Shown: piece after piece, positions 6,819 through 15,451 of the stretch
Layout of the letters: each line of letters begins with the position of its first letter
How positions within the stretch are numbered: the first letter of the stretch is position 1
Assembly: GCA_036339375.1 (NCBI GenBank)
Contig: JAYZBC010000013.1
Coordinates: forward strand, 1-15,878
Length of the DNA stretch: 15,878 nt
Direction of reading: 5' to 3'
Source: JAYZBC01 sp036339375
GTDB lineage: Bacteria > Pseudomonadota > Alphaproteobacteria > MPNO01 > UBA2964
Notes under the pieces: generated by a model
The model's database searches: none
What the model was told of the DNA's origin: nothing
What the model saw: only the letters and a program-made list of their open reading frames with translations
Position numbers and translations under genes: made by a program

Positions 6819-7499
6819 ATGGTTGTAAAGAGCCCTTTAATGCGATTGTTCGGACAATCGCCCTTCAAACCACTACAAGAGCATGTTCGTGTAGTAGTCA
6901 ATTGTGCGAACGAGGTTCTTCCTCTTTTCCAGGCGGTAAAGGAAGAAAATCCAAAAAAAGTAGAGAAAGTTCGGACACGCATATACGCTTTAGAAAATGA
7001 AGCGGACACGATTAAAAACGAGCTCCGAACCAATTTGCCGAAAAGCATGTTTATGCCTGTTGACCGGCGAGACTTGCTCGAAATATTAGATCTTCAGGAT
7101 TCCATTGCCGACACCGCCCAAGATATCGCGGGTATGATGGTTGCGCGACCAATGACCCTGCCTGAACAGGTGTTTGAACCATTGATTGATTTAACAACGG
7201 GGTGTGTCAACGCTTGCAACCACCTGAACCAAATAATGGGAGAATTGGACGAATTGGTGGAAACTGGATTTCGTGGTCCGGAATCCGAAAAAGTTATGTA
7301 TATGATCGACGAGTTAAACAAAATTGAGACGGGAACCGATGTACAAGCCATCACTGTCATGCGTCTTTTATTTGAAAACGAAGATTCTATTGGAGCGGTT
7401 TCAACAATAATGTGGGATCGCGTTATTCACTGGGTTGGAGATCTTGCTAATTACGCAGAACGTGCTGGGAACCGTCACCGGTTATTACTTGCACGTTAA
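6819..7499 (+). CDS. DUF47 / PhoU-like protein (TIGR00153 family), partner of Pit phosphate transporter
   Basis: This 226-residue, almost entirely helical protein has the DUF47/PhoU-like heptad pattern: an N-terminal SPFKPLQEHV segment, the acidic ENEADTIKNELR helix at about residues 50-65, FMPVDRRDLLEILDLQDSIAD, and a C-terminal W-D-R-V-I-H-W-V-G-D-L-A-N-Y-A-E helix. Acidic clusters in PhoU-like proteins bind metal ions. No membrane segments are seen, so it is cytosolic. The gene lies 45 bases upstream of a Pit-family transporter on the same strand, the standard arrangement in many bacteria where the DUF47 protein is thought to modulate phosphate uptake. The ATG at 6819 has no strong ribosome binding site, only a GAG a few bases upstream. 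No clear Pho box was seen upstream. It starts 159 bases after selC and appears functionally unrelated to the Sec genes. Confidence 0.92.
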   Translation: MVVKSPLMRLFGQSPFKPLQEHVRVVVNCANEVLPLFQAVKEENPKKVEKVRTRIYALENEADTIKNELRTNLPKSMFMPVDRRDLLEILDLQDSIADTAQDIAGMMVARPMTLPEQVFEPLIDLTTGCVNACNHLNQIMGELDELVETGFRGPESEKVMYMIDELNKIETGTDVQAITVMRLLFENEDSIGAVSTIMWDRVIHWVGDLANYAERAGNRHRLLLAR

Positions 7500-7544
7500 G
7501 TAAAATTTTACGGTACCGAGTTTTTTCTATCGAGTAATTTCTTT

Positions 7545-8813
7545 ATGGATATTATTTCCACCTACGGTCCAACACTGATTATTTTAGCGGTCATCTTTGG
7601 TGTTTTTATGACGTGGGGTATTGGTGCGAACGATGTTGCAAATGCCCTTGGGACATCCGTGGGTTCTGGCGCAATTACCGTCAAAACAGCCATTATTATA
7701 GCGGTGATTTTTGAATTTGCAGGTGCAGCAATTGCTGGTGGAAACGTAACCAAAACAATTCGTAAAGGTATTATTGATCCATCGCAGATTGGCGACCGAC
7801 CAGAGCTTATAATTTTTGGAATGCTGGCAGCACTATTGGCAGCTGGATGCTGGCTTGCACTAGCCTCACAAAAAGGCTGGCCTGTATCCACTACCCACTC
7901 GATTGTAGGGGCAATTGTGGGGTTTGCTGTTGTAGGAATTGGTATTGAAGCGGTTTATTGGGGGAAAATTACCCAGATTGCTGCGAGTTGGGTGTTATCC
8001 CCGGTTTTAGGTGGTGGATTTGCTTTTTTGCTTATGCTCAGCATTCAAAAATTTATTATGAACGCTCAAAAACCATTTGAGAGTGCAATAAAATGGGCTC
8101 CGGTATACATTTTTCTCGTAGGCTTCGTTATTTCACTCATTACTCTTTTCAAGGGACTTAAGCATCTTAAAATTGATCTAAGTGTTGGAGAAAGTTTAAT
8201 GATTGCTGGCCTCATTGGTGCCATCGTAGCATTGATAGGAAAAATTACGATCAACCGGGTCGACATAAACGAAAACGTCAATTCAGGGTCACAAATTTCA
8301 AATGTTGAACGAGTGTTTGCACCCATGATTGTATTTACCGCTTGCGCTATGGCATTTGCGCACGGATCAAATGATGTTGCTAATGGGGTAGGTCCTTTGG
8401 CTGCGGTTTACGGATTAGTTAAATCCGGTGGGGAGCTGACTCAAAAAATAGATATGCCACTATGGATTCTAGTGCTTGGCGGTTTTGGAATTGTATTAGG
8501 TCTTGCCACTTTCGGATATCGTGTTATGCGCACCATAGGTGCAAAAATTACAGCACTTACACCTACTAGCGGTTTTTGTGCAACAATTGCTGCAGCAATT
8601 ACGGTTGTATTAGCATCACGGACCGGTATGCCAGTTTCAACCACTCATATCGCCGTTGGCGCTGTTATGGGTGTAGGTCTTGCACGGGGTTTTGCAGCTC
8701 TTGACCTCCGAGTAATTGCCAGCATATTTTTATCTTGGATTGTGACATTGCCGGTTGGAGCATTTCTGGCTGCAGCGTTCTATTTTATGCTAAAGGGCAT
8801 CTTTTCCCCATAA
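7545..8813 (+). CDS. Pit-family inorganic phosphate transporter
   Basis: This 422-residue integral membrane protein has about ten or more hydrophobic segments. It carries the duplicated PiT signature: GANDVAN at residues 27-33 and GSNDVAN at 274-280, each followed in its half by a VSTTH motif (114-118 and 364-368). These internal repeats mark the inverted-topology phosphate transporter family (PF01384), which takes up inorganic phosphate, usually as a metal-phosphate complex with H+ or, in some members, Na+. It follows the DUF47 gene by 45 bases, and the pair is likely co-transcribed. Length and both signature copies are complete. The ribosome binding site is weak (GAG about 13 bases upstream). 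Ion coupling cannot be read from the sequence, so no E. coli-style symbol is assigned. Confidence 0.95.
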   Translation: MDIISTYGPTLIILAVIFGVFMTWGIGANDVANALGTSVGSGAITVKTAIIIAVIFEFAGAAIAGGNVTKTIRKGIIDPSQIGDRPELIIFGMLAALLAAGCWLALASQKGWPVSTTHSIVGAIVGFAVVGIGIEAVYWGKITQIAASWVLSPVLGGGFAFLLMLSIQKFIMNAQKPFESAIKWAPVYIFLVGFVISLITLFKGLKHLKIDLSVGESLMIAGLIGAIVALIGKITINRVDINENVNSGSQISNVERVFAPMIVFTACAMAFAHGSNDVANGVGPLAAVYGLVKSGGELTQKIDMPLWILVLGGFGIVLGLATFGYRVMRTIGAKITALTPTSGFCATIAAAITVVLASRTGMPVSTTHIAVGAVMGVGLARGFAALDLRVIASIFLSWIVTLPVGAFLAAAFYFMLKGIFSP

Positions 8814-8881
8814 CTTTGTCAATTTCAAATTGCTAAGAAGGGTTCAGAATTTCTCAGATTTTGCGTCATTTTATTGATTTA

Positions 8882-9964
8882 TTAGTCGGCGCCAGCACCT
8901 TCTAGCATATCGAGAGGCGCCGTATAAACGGTCCCTTCTACTTCAATACCACTGATATTTTCTCTAAACCCTGGGGGTGTGGGGCGCCCCTCCGGATCTG
9001 TCAACCAAAGACGCATTAAGTGTCTTTTGCGGTCCGGCTCTTTGTGGTCTTTAAACGCCGTCCTGGTATGCATCATCACATGATTATGCAAAAACTGAAT
9101 ATCTCCGACTTCAAAATCCATTGGCATATAAATTTCTTCAGCAATGTTTTGAAACAATTCCAGTGCCTCAACATCAGTTTCTGTCAATTTTGGCACGCCT
9201 GGCAAAACTTGTGATTTACGGACATGTGCCCCGGCAGAACGAATTGAAAGATACCCATCATAAAAAGCAAAAATGGGCATGGTATACCAGGGTTCTTCTC
9301 CAGGAGCCACTTCTCCATGTTTTGTAAAATAAAAGGGTTTTGTGAGCGCCTCGGCAAGGTCCGGGCGTCGTTTATGCATTTCGTTGTAAACGGTTAGTGA
9401 ACTTGCAATCAGGCTAGATCCACCGGACTTTGCAGTCTGCAAACAAAGAAGCCCAACATAATCACATTGATCACAATGAAATTTCATGCGTGCCGAGGTT
9501 TGATAACCACGCACCATGGGGTCATCGTAATCCTTACCTAAGTCCTTTACATGGCCAAGAACATGTCCCATTGGATTTTGAGAAATGGCCCGACCGAGGT
9601 AGGTACCCATACCGAAAAATGCAGCGCCTGCTTGCCAGCGTGACATTTCACTAACTGGCAAACCCCGAATTAAAATAAAACCTCGCCCTTCAGTAAGTTG
9701 GTGATAAACATCCTCAAGGGCAGGCCCTAATTTTGGTAGGTAAAAAATTTCACGCGTTATATCCTTGATATCAATTTTTTGATCTTCAAGAGACTTGATA
9801 GCATCCATGAGATCGGTAATCTGAGAATCTGAGAGGGTATAAATCCATTCATGCGAAAGTGCCGCCATGTTTTTCGGATACCAGGCCGCTGGATCCATGG
9901 CGGGAGTTCCAGCCATTGCTGGTTCCCGTTCTGAATTTTTGGATGGTGGGGCTAGTCCATACAT
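8882..9964 (-). CDS. TauD/TfdA-family Fe(II)/2-oxoglutarate-dependent dioxygenase
   Basis: The 360-residue product has the TfdA-superfamily iron triad. H163-C-D165 in MKFHCDQCDY is the HxD pair. H299 in NHVMMHTRTAF is the distal His, and the downstream RKRHLMRLWL segment (residues 313-321) holds the Arg expected to bind the 2-oxoglutarate carboxylate. The GRGFILIRGLP strand at about 93-103 is also typical. These enzymes couple 2-oxoglutarate decarboxylation to hydroxylation, often to start breakdown of an acid or sulfonate. The variant resembles the large group of uncharacterised TauD-like proteins with an N-terminal extension of about 90 residues. The gene lies last in a minus-strand series, 73 bases after an acyl-CoA synthetase gene, and converges on the phosphate transporter gene. 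ATG 9964 was chosen with an AAAAGG site upstream. Substrate unknown. Confidence 0.9.
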   Translation of the reverse strand: MYGLAPPSKNSEREPAMAGTPAMDPAAWYPKNMAALSHEWIYTLSDSQITDLMDAIKSLEDQKIDIKDITREIFYLPKLGPALEDVYHQLTEGRGFILIRGLPVSEMSRWQAGAAFFGMGTYLGRAISQNPMGHVLGHVKDLGKDYDDPMVRGYQTSARMKFHCDQCDYVGLLCLQTAKSGGSSLIASSLTVYNEMHKRRPDLAEALTKPFYFTKHGEVAPGEEPWYTMPIFAFYDGYLSIRSAGAHVRKSQVLPGVPKLTETDVEALELFQNIAEEIYMPMDFEVGDIQFLHNHVMMHTRTAFKDHKEPDRKRHLMRLWLTDPEGRPTPPGFRENISGIEVEGTVYTAPLDMLEGAGAD

Positions 9965-10037
9965 GGTTGGCCTTTTCTGTTTTCAATAATCCTGCTGCTA
10001 TTGTGAATTAAACAAAAACGTTTGTCATTTATTTAGA

Positions 10038-11552
10038 TCAATTACGCAAAAGGTGTTTTGCAACTTTTCCCACGCTATTTCGAGGCAAGGCATCAACTAA
10101 CTGTATATATTTTGGTTTCTTATAGCTCCCTATCCGTGTCTTGCAATGTGCGATGAGGTCGTCTGGAGAAGGATTTGTATTTTTAACGGGAATAACAAAA
10201 GCCTTTACCGCCTCACCGAAAGTTTTATCCGGGACCCCAATTACTGCTGCTCCCTTGATATCCGGATGTGACAGCAGAGCCTCTTCAACTTCCCTTGAAT
10301 ATACATTCAAACCCCCGCTCACAATCATGTCTTTAAGGCGGTCAACAAAATAGAGATACCCCTCAGGATTGGCCTTTGCCATGTCACCTGTCCGCAACCA
10401 ATTATTAGGAAAAACCTTTTTTGTTTCTCCAGGTTGTCGGAAATACTCACGCATCAAAGAAATTGAACCAGGTTTCCCGCAACGGACGAGTATTTCCCCC
10501 CTTTCTCCTGACTTTACATCTTTTAATTCCCGATTAACGATCCTGACTTCTACACCCTTCACGGGCTTTCCAAGCGAATCAGGAAACCTCGTTTGCTCCT
10601 CGGGCCTAAGGTTACACACCAAACCGGCTTCAGTTTGCGAATAGAAGCTGTGGAGTTCAAGGTCGGGAAGCAGGGAGAATAATTTCTCTTTCAATTTCAC
10701 CGGGAAAACCTCACCGGTGGCAAGCATGCACCGAAGTGATTTACAAGCTTGGGGACGTTTTTTAATCTCCGCCAATATCATGTTTGCAATGGTCGGAACT
10801 AGACCGATATGGGTAGCTTTCTCCTTTTCGATTAAACGGACGGTTTCTCCAGGATCAAACCTTTCCTGGACAACCAAAGTTGAAGCCTGACAAAAGGCAC
10901 AAGCAACTCGGGCAATACCAGTACGGTGTGCCATTGGCGTCGCTACAAGGGTACGATCTGTGCCTTTAAGCCCCCATTCCTGTGCATTTAACCAACCTTG
11001 ACTTATTATCAGATTACGGTGGGTACTTACCACACCCTTCGGTCGGCCCGTAGTTCCGGAGGTATAACAAATTACAGCATCGTCGCTCCGAGTTAGTACA
11101 TTTTTCACCTTCTGATCTGCTGTATTCAAAACCAGGTCTTCAAGGCTTTTCTCACCCTGCCTCGCTTCACCTGAAACAAGAAATTGCATGTTTGGCAGTT
11201 GATCGACAACATCTCTGACCGCCTCCCGTATTTCTGGTGTGTATACCAATGCGAAAGGGGCAGAGTTCTCAATTATAAATTTGATCTCTGGTGGAGCGAG
11301 CCTAACGCTAACAGGCACACAAATACCTCCTGTTTTAAATATAGCGGCCATAATTTCGATTAGGGCAATGGAATTTGGTAACATCAACGCTATTCTATCC
11401 CCATGTTGCAAACCCAGTCCTTCGAGGGCATTTGCAAGACGATTGGCAGTCCTTTCAAGGGCCGAATAGGTGACCGTTTCTGAACCAAAAACTACAGCCG
11501 GGTGAAAGGGTGCCCGTCTAGCTGAAATTGTCAGAAAATCGCCGAGTTTCAT
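10038..11552 (-). CDS. Acyl-CoA synthetase, AMP-forming (class I adenylate-forming enzyme)
   Basis: The 504-residue protein has all core motifs of the ANL superfamily. The P-loop-like motif YTSGTTGRPKG lies at residues 163-173. The LRTGD motif is followed by a hinge around DRLKDMIVSGG, and the C-terminal SVGKVAKHLL supplies the catalytic Lys (K496). The enzyme activates a carboxylic acid to acyl-AMP and then acyl-CoA in the cytosol; whether the acid is fatty, aromatic or otherwise cannot be told. Length is normal for the FadD/benzoate-CoA-ligase-like group. The gene begins 15 bases after the DUF35 stop, so it shares an operon with the thiolase and DUF35 genes upstream and probably the dioxygenase downstream. 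The ATG at 11552 has only a weak ribosome binding site, suggesting translational coupling. Confidence 0.95.
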   Translation of the reverse strand: MKLGDFLTISARRAPFHPAVVFGSETVTYSALERTANRLANALEGLGLQHGDRIALMLPNSIALIEIMAAIFKTGGICVPVSVRLAPPEIKFIIENSAPFALVYTPEIREAVRDVVDQLPNMQFLVSGEARQGEKSLEDLVLNTADQKVKNVLTRSDDAVICYTSGTTGRPKGVVSTHRNLIISQGWLNAQEWGLKGTDRTLVATPMAHRTGIARVACAFCQASTLVVQERFDPGETVRLIEKEKATHIGLVPTIANMILAEIKKRPQACKSLRCMLATGEVFPVKLKEKLFSLLPDLELHSFYSQTEAGLVCNLRPEEQTRFPDSLGKPVKGVEVRIVNRELKDVKSGERGEILVRCGKPGSISLMREYFRQPGETKKVFPNNWLRTGDMAKANPEGYLYFVDRLKDMIVSGGLNVYSREVEEALLSHPDIKGAAVIGVPDKTFGEAVKAFVIPVKNTNPSPDDLIAHCKTRIGSYKKPKYIQLVDALPRNSVGKVAKHLLRN

Positions 11553-11567
11553 TTTATTTGGGTGTAA

Positions 11568-11990
11568 TTACTGGTCTGGTTCAAAGGAATAAATGTTTAT
11601 TTCTTCAGACCGGCGTTCCCACACCACACGCACAGCGAGGCCTGGGGTGAGTTGTTCGACCTCTGCATTTACCATTTGAGCCACTACTCGTCCCCCTTCA
11701 GCTAGATCTACCGAACCTAAGACATAAGGAACACGGTCATCAAAGCCTGGTGCCGGGACCTGCACTAAAGTCCACGCATAAAGCGTCCCCTTACCTGACA
11801 CCTCACGCCATTCATAATCCGCTTTTCCATTTTGAACATTTACAGGCCTTGGCCAAAATTGTGGTTTGCCTGAGATTGGGTCAAATTGCAGAAATAATTT
11901 GCCTTCATTGGCAGCCTCCCACATTGGTTGACTTACTAATGTTGGTTCGGGGAGTGGTGGTGTTGGATTTTCAGTTTTGTTATCTGCCAT
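11568..11990 (-). CDS. DUF35-type OB-fold protein (acyl-CoA-associated), zinc-ribbon cysteines lost
   Basis: The 140-residue protein has the two-part DUF35 layout: an N-terminal helix (S-Q-P-M-W-E-A-A-N-E-G-K-L), the rubredoxin-like region at about 33-55 and an OB fold from about 65 on (GKGTLYAWTLVQVPAPGFDDRVPYVLGSVDL). Where relatives have C-x-x-C zinc ligands this one reads L-Q-F-D-P-I-S-G-K-P-Q-F-W-P-R-P, and the protein contains no cysteine at all. DUF35 proteins form complexes with SCP-x-like thiolases, for example the Ltp2 aldolase of steroid side-chain breakdown. Here the ATG at 11990 overlaps the thiolase stop (TAATG), with GGAGG 7 bases upstream, so 1:1 coupled synthesis with the thiolase is likely. 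An in-frame ATG at 12014 would add 8 residues but has no comparable site. It is probably a non-catalytic subunit. Confidence 0.88.
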   Translation of the reverse strand: MADNKTENPTPPLPEPTLVSQPMWEAANEGKLFLQFDPISGKPQFWPRPVNVQNGKADYEWREVSGKGTLYAWTLVQVPAPGFDDRVPYVLGSVDLAEGGRVVAQMVNAEVEQLTPGLAVRVVWERRSEEINIYSFEPDQ

Positions 11991-13183
11991 TATGAAGCCT
12001 CCAAAATCATACAATTGCTACTACCCCAATTGCGAAAATATGGGATAACACCTATTCCAGTGACTAGTGCGTTTTGTACTCCAATTACCTGCCTATCCCC
12101 CGCTTCACCAAATAGCTGCCGTATTGCTTCGGTTAAATTAACGCCTCCTCCACCAAGTCCAGGCTGCCCGGCTGAGATTTGTCCTCCACCGGTATTGACG
12201 GGCAACTTTCCAGTTGGTGACATATCAGTGCCGAGAATAAAATCTGCACCCTCACCACGTGCACAAAAACCAATTTGTTCCATCTGAAGCATCACAGCTA
12301 TTAGAAAATCGTCGTAGGGGTGAAACATATTAATGTCACCAACAGACATTTTTGCTTTTGCAAATACCTCCGGTCCTACTGTGGCAAATCCTGTTTCGGT
12401 AATATCTGGATTTGGGTCATCCGGTGAATAATTTGTTATCTCAGAATAGGCAACGGGATAAGCAACTTTACTCATACCCATTTTTTTGGCGCGTTCTGAG
12501 CTGGTGATTAGTAATCCATTGCCGCCATCACAGCGCATTACACAATCCAGCAACCTAATGGGTTCAGCGATAATCCGGGAATTCAAGTAATCAGCAATAG
12601 TAATTTCTTTTCGAAATTGAGGGATAGCGTTTTCATTTATTACGGCACCCCTGCGTTGGGTTACTGCTAACTGACCCAAAGCCTCCAAATTGAGGCCGTA
12701 TTTTTGATCATAAACATGACTAAGTAGCCCAAAAGCAACCGGCGGTCCTTGAAACCCAATCGACTCCATAAATTCTTGACGATATCCACCAAGCCGGCGA
12801 TGACCAACACCTGTGGTCCCTGTGGAATCGGCTGCAAGACAAACAACCATTTCGCATTGGCCCGTAACAATTGCACTAGCTGCCCGCGCAATATTTCCCA
12901 TCGGTGAACAGCCGCCTATATCTGAAAGCTGTGTCCACCGAGGCTGCAAACCCAAATTGTCAGCCATCGTATTGGTATAAAATGTATTTCCAGCCTCCGC
13001 TGTGGGCATGTGGGTTGCCAATCCATCAATATCAGAATTTTTAAGTCCTGTACGATTGAGCAGTTGCTCCATAACCTCCGCGGCAAATTGGTAAGGGCGT
13101 TTTCCAGAACGCCTTTGATTTTGGACTTCTCCATACGCAATTACAGCGACGGGTTTATCGCTAAGAAAATTATCACCTACCAC
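11990..13183 (-). CDS. Thiolase-superfamily protein (SCP-x/Ltp2-like acyl-CoA thiolase or aldolase)
   Basis: The 397-residue protein begins with V-A-V-I-A-Y-G-E and continues through an SDIGGCSPMGNIARAASAI segment; its Cys92 sits at the thiolase nucleophile position. FHPYDDFL at about 287-294 and NTGGGQISAGQPG at about 330-342 follow. In classical thiolases the last motif contains a catalytic His (G-H-P); here it is G-Q-P, as in divergent SCP-x-like proteins that can act as retro-aldolases with a DUF35 partner. GTG at 13183 is chosen as start because GGGAGGAG stands 4 bases upstream; a TTG at 13201 in the same frame lacks such a site. The TAATG junction ties it to the DUF35 gene. It likely cleaves a beta-keto or beta-hydroxy acyl-CoA made by the adjacent synthetase, but the reaction is unproven. 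Confidence 0.9.
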   Translation of the reverse strand: MVGDNFLSDKPVAVIAYGEVQNQRRSGKRPYQFAAEVMEQLLNRTGLKNSDIDGLATHMPTAEAGNTFYTNTMADNLGLQPRWTQLSDIGGCSPMGNIARAASAIVTGQCEMVVCLAADSTGTTGVGHRRLGGYRQEFMESIGFQGPPVAFGLLSHVYDQKYGLNLEALGQLAVTQRRGAVINENAIPQFRKEITIADYLNSRIIAEPIRLLDCVMRCDGGNGLLITSSERAKKMGMSKVAYPVAYSEITNYSPDDPNPDITETGFATVGPEVFAKAKMSVGDINMFHPYDDFLIAVMLQMEQIGFCARGEGADFILGTDMSPTGKLPVNTGGGQISAGQPGLGGGGVNLTEAIRQLFGEAGDRQVIGVQNALVTGIGVIPYFRNWGSSNCMILEAS

Positions 13184-13331
13184 GCGTCTCCTCCCGTGCA
13201 AAAACTTTGGCAGGCAGTGTTACATTGAAAAATTAAATGAGCAAATCTGAAGGAAAACTTCTCAATACCGGAAGAAAATTGCGAAATTTACAAATGCAAG
13301 GCAACCCAATTTTTGAACGCCTATTTAAGGA

Positions 13332-13946
13332 TCAATCTTCAGGCAACCCCGGTTCGGCTCCCTCCGGCAATTGCACATCAAAAGCCGCTAAAAGTGCTGC
13401 TGTACAGGCATAATTTCCCATAAGAGAAACGAGATCAACCAATGTACCCGTACCAAAAATCTTGTGTGCCTTCGCAAATGTTTTCGAATCTAATTTGTGT
13501 GTGGCAAACAGCTGGCGTCCTATTTCTATTAGAACAGCCTGGTCTTCTGGCACTCCCTCAATTGATTTTTCATTACGGATAATATCTATTGTTTTAGGGT
13601 TTAACCCCACTCTCAAAGCTTCAGTTTCATGTGCCGCCCATTCAAATTGGCTCTGATGCATCTTAGCCGTAATAAGGATCGCAACCTCTCGAATTTGTGG
13701 TGTGTAGTCTGCTTCGTGGCGTAAATATTGGGCTGCAGGCACTGTTAATGCGGAAAGTTTTTTAGAATGAAGACGAAGCCCACCCGGACCGAATAAGCCA
13801 GCAAGTGATTTTTTTCCAGCTGGATCAGGTATTTCATGATGATCGTAAATAGCCTTTGCAGCGTCATCCAGTTTATCCCTGTCGGGTAGAGGTATACGGG
13901 AACGGCTTTCTACCAATATGTCTGAGGGCAAAATCTTTTTTGCCAT
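13332..13946 (-). CDS. Carboxymuconolactone decarboxylase (CMD) family protein, larger form
   Basis: The 204-residue protein has the CMD core in its middle: QIREVAILITAKMHQSQFEWAAHE at about residues 84-107 keeps R86-E87 and the E102-W-x-x-H106 motif missing from the shorter CMD protein at 1251-1784. An N-terminal extension of about 45 residues carries the I-P-L-P-D-R-D-K-L segment seen in many CMD proteins of catabolic clusters. There is no CxxC pair, so a redox AhpD role is unlikely. The ATG at 13946 has TAGGAG 7 bases upstream. It is the first gene of the minus-strand series, 148 bases before the thiolase gene, and divergent from the MetE-like gene. The function may be decarboxylation or lactone processing in the same pathway; this is inferred from context only. 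Confidence 0.88.
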   Translation of the reverse strand: MAKKILPSDILVESRSRIPLPDRDKLDDAAKAIYDHHEIPDPAGKKSLAGLFGPGGLRLHSKKLSALTVPAAQYLRHEADYTPQIREVAILITAKMHQSQFEWAAHETEALRVGLNPKTIDIIRNEKSIEGVPEDQAVLIEIGRQLFATHKLDSKTFAKAHKIFGTGTLVDLVSLMGNYACTAALLAAFDVQLPEGAEPGLPED

Positions 13947-14275
13947 TTTTTTCTCCTAAGATCCTTTGTTAAAGACAATTTGAGTTTGGACGCCAAAAAC
14001 GTCCATAAAATTACAACCTATATTGTTGAAGGGAAGCATAGTAATGTATAGGTCTTTTCGTCCCACCCCCCAGTTTTTTCAAACCATGGCCATTTCAAAT
14101 AGAATTATATTTCGCAAAAATACGGCTAACCCTTCGGTAGGCTAACTTTTCCAATAGTGTGGTTAACGTCGAATTAGTATAAACTTGCTCATATTATAGT
14201 TTTCCCCAAAAATGCGGAAGAAACACCAAAAAAATACCCAAACTTAAATGGAAATTGCTGAAAAAGAGACTCGAA
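13947..14275. other. Divergent intergenic region with short repeats, likely holding two promoters
   Basis: No ORF or RNA gene is visible in these 329 bases between the CMD gene (minus) and the MetE-like gene (plus). The sequence is AT-rich. GGCTAAC occurs at 14124-14130 and again at 14140-14146, and GGTTAAC at 14161-14167, a series that could be an activator or repressor site. An inverted repeat lies at 13988-14004. AT-rich TATTAT and TATAAA hexamers at about 14178-14197 could be -10 elements but I could not pair them with convincing -35 boxes. Confidence 0.5.
13988..14004. repeat. Short inverted repeat near the CMD gene start
   Basis: GGACG (13988-13992) and CGTCC (14000-14004) flank CCAAAAA. 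An overlapping alternative pairs TTTGG (13985-13989) with CCAAA (13993-13997). It lies 42 bases upstream of the CMD start, within the probable leader or promoter, so it may be an operator or leader hairpin. It is too short to be certain. Confidence 0.35.
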
Positions 14276-15451
14276 ATGCAAATTAGTAAGGATCGAATCA
14301 TAACGACTCATGTCGGGAGTTTGCCACGTCCACGAGATCTATTCGACATGCTGATCGCCGAAGATCAAGCGAAAGACCATGATCCTTTTGCGCTAAAAGC
14401 TCGCGTTGCACGAGCTGTGAAAGAAGTGGTCTCAAAACAATTGGAAACTGGTGTTGACGTCGTTTCTGATGGAGAAATGAGCAAAATCGGCTATACTTTT
14501 TACGTAAAACATCGCCTGTCAGGCATTCGTCCGGCCCAGCCGCCGGGTGCAAAACCACCCCAGGAAAATACAAACCTGGATATGACAGAACACCCTGATT
14601 TTGCCCAAAGGGTAGTTAAGGCACGCGGTGGTTGGGGACTGGAATTTGGGCGCCCCTGGGTTGTGGGCCCGGTTAAATATACCAATGATGATCCCTTAAC
14701 AAATGATATAACCCACCTGAATGAAGCCCTTGTCAAAAACCCTGACACGGAAGCTTTTATGAACGCTGCCTCACCCGGCGTATTAAGCAAATTTGTGCCC
14801 AACGACTATTACCCTGACGAGGACACATATATTGAAGCTATGGCAGCAGCCATGAAAACTGAATATGAGGCAATTCATGCAGCCGGTTTCATTCTCCAAA
14901 TTGATTGCCCTGATTTAGCGTCGGCAAGACATAATCAATATAAAGATTTGACGGATGAAGAATTTATTAAAAAGGCTCACCGCAATGTCGAAGCAGTGAA
15001 CGAAGCTACCAGTAATATTCCTCCGGAAAAAATGCGGCTCCATATTTGTTGGGGAAATTATGAAGGTCCCCACACACACGACTTTCCTCTCGCAAAAATC
15101 TTTCCACTACTGATGAAAGCCCGACCTGCTGCTATTCTTTTTGAAGGCGCTAATCCTCGCCACGAACACGAATGGGAAGACATCAAGGACCAAAAAGTTC
15201 CGTATAATAAGATATTAGTTCCCGGTGTCATCGATTCAACAACTAATTTTGTGGAACACCCTAAACTAATAGCGCAAAGAATATGCAATTGGGCAAAAGG
15301 TGTTGATCGGGAACAGATAATAGCTGGGTCCGATTGCGGGTTTGGTACATTTGCAAGGGTAGATCCCCAAGTCGCTCATTCTGTTGTTTGGTCAAAATTT
15401 AAGGCATTGGCGGAAGGTGCTAAAATAGCTACGCAAAGGCTGTGGTCATAG
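14276..15451 (+). CDS. MetE-like (cobalamin-independent methionine synthase II family) methyltransferase
   Basis: The 391-residue protein matches the single-domain MetE C-terminal barrel family (UROD/MetE-like). The N-terminus IITTHVGSLPRP and VVSDGEMSK are signature segments. Putative zinc ligands are H256 and C258 (L-H-I-C-W-G-N-Y), E290 (I-L-F-E-G-A-N) and C354 (G-S-D-C-G-F-G), matching the His-Cys-Glu-Cys set of MetE, so a Zn-activated thiol acceptor is likely. It lacks the N-terminal MetE half, so it resembles uncharacterised alkyl transferases and epoxyalkane:CoM transferase relatives rather than full methionine synthase. ATG 14276 has AAGAGA about 9 bases upstream; a TTG at 14255 would add 7 residues and lacks support. 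The gene overlaps the convergent amidohydrolase gene by 6 bases. It may demethylate or dealkylate the same substrate family as the neighbouring genes. Confidence 0.9.
   Translation: MQISKDRIITTHVGSLPRPRDLFDMLIAEDQAKDHDPFALKARVARAVKEVVSKQLETGVDVVSDGEMSKIGYTFYVKHRLSGIRPAQPPGAKPPQENTNLDMTEHPDFAQRVVKARGGWGLEFGRPWVVGPVKYTNDDPLTNDITHLNEALVKNPDTEAFMNAASPGVLSKFVPNDYYPDEDTYIEAMAAAMKTEYEAIHAAGFILQIDCPDLASARHNQYKDLTDEEFIKKAHRNVEAVNEATSNIPPEKMRLHICWGNYEGPHTHDFPLAKIFPLLMKARPAAILFEGANPRHEHEWEDIKDQKVPYNKILVPGVIDSTTNFVEHPKLIAQRICNWAKGVDREQIIAGSDCGFGTFARVDPQVAHSVVWSKFKALAEGAKIATQRLWS

Noticed and set aside
15446..15448. TGA at the amidohydrolase end as another selenocysteine codon
   Set aside because: The protein already ends with the normal family tail and what follows in frame is antisense to the MetE-like gene without a conserved motif.
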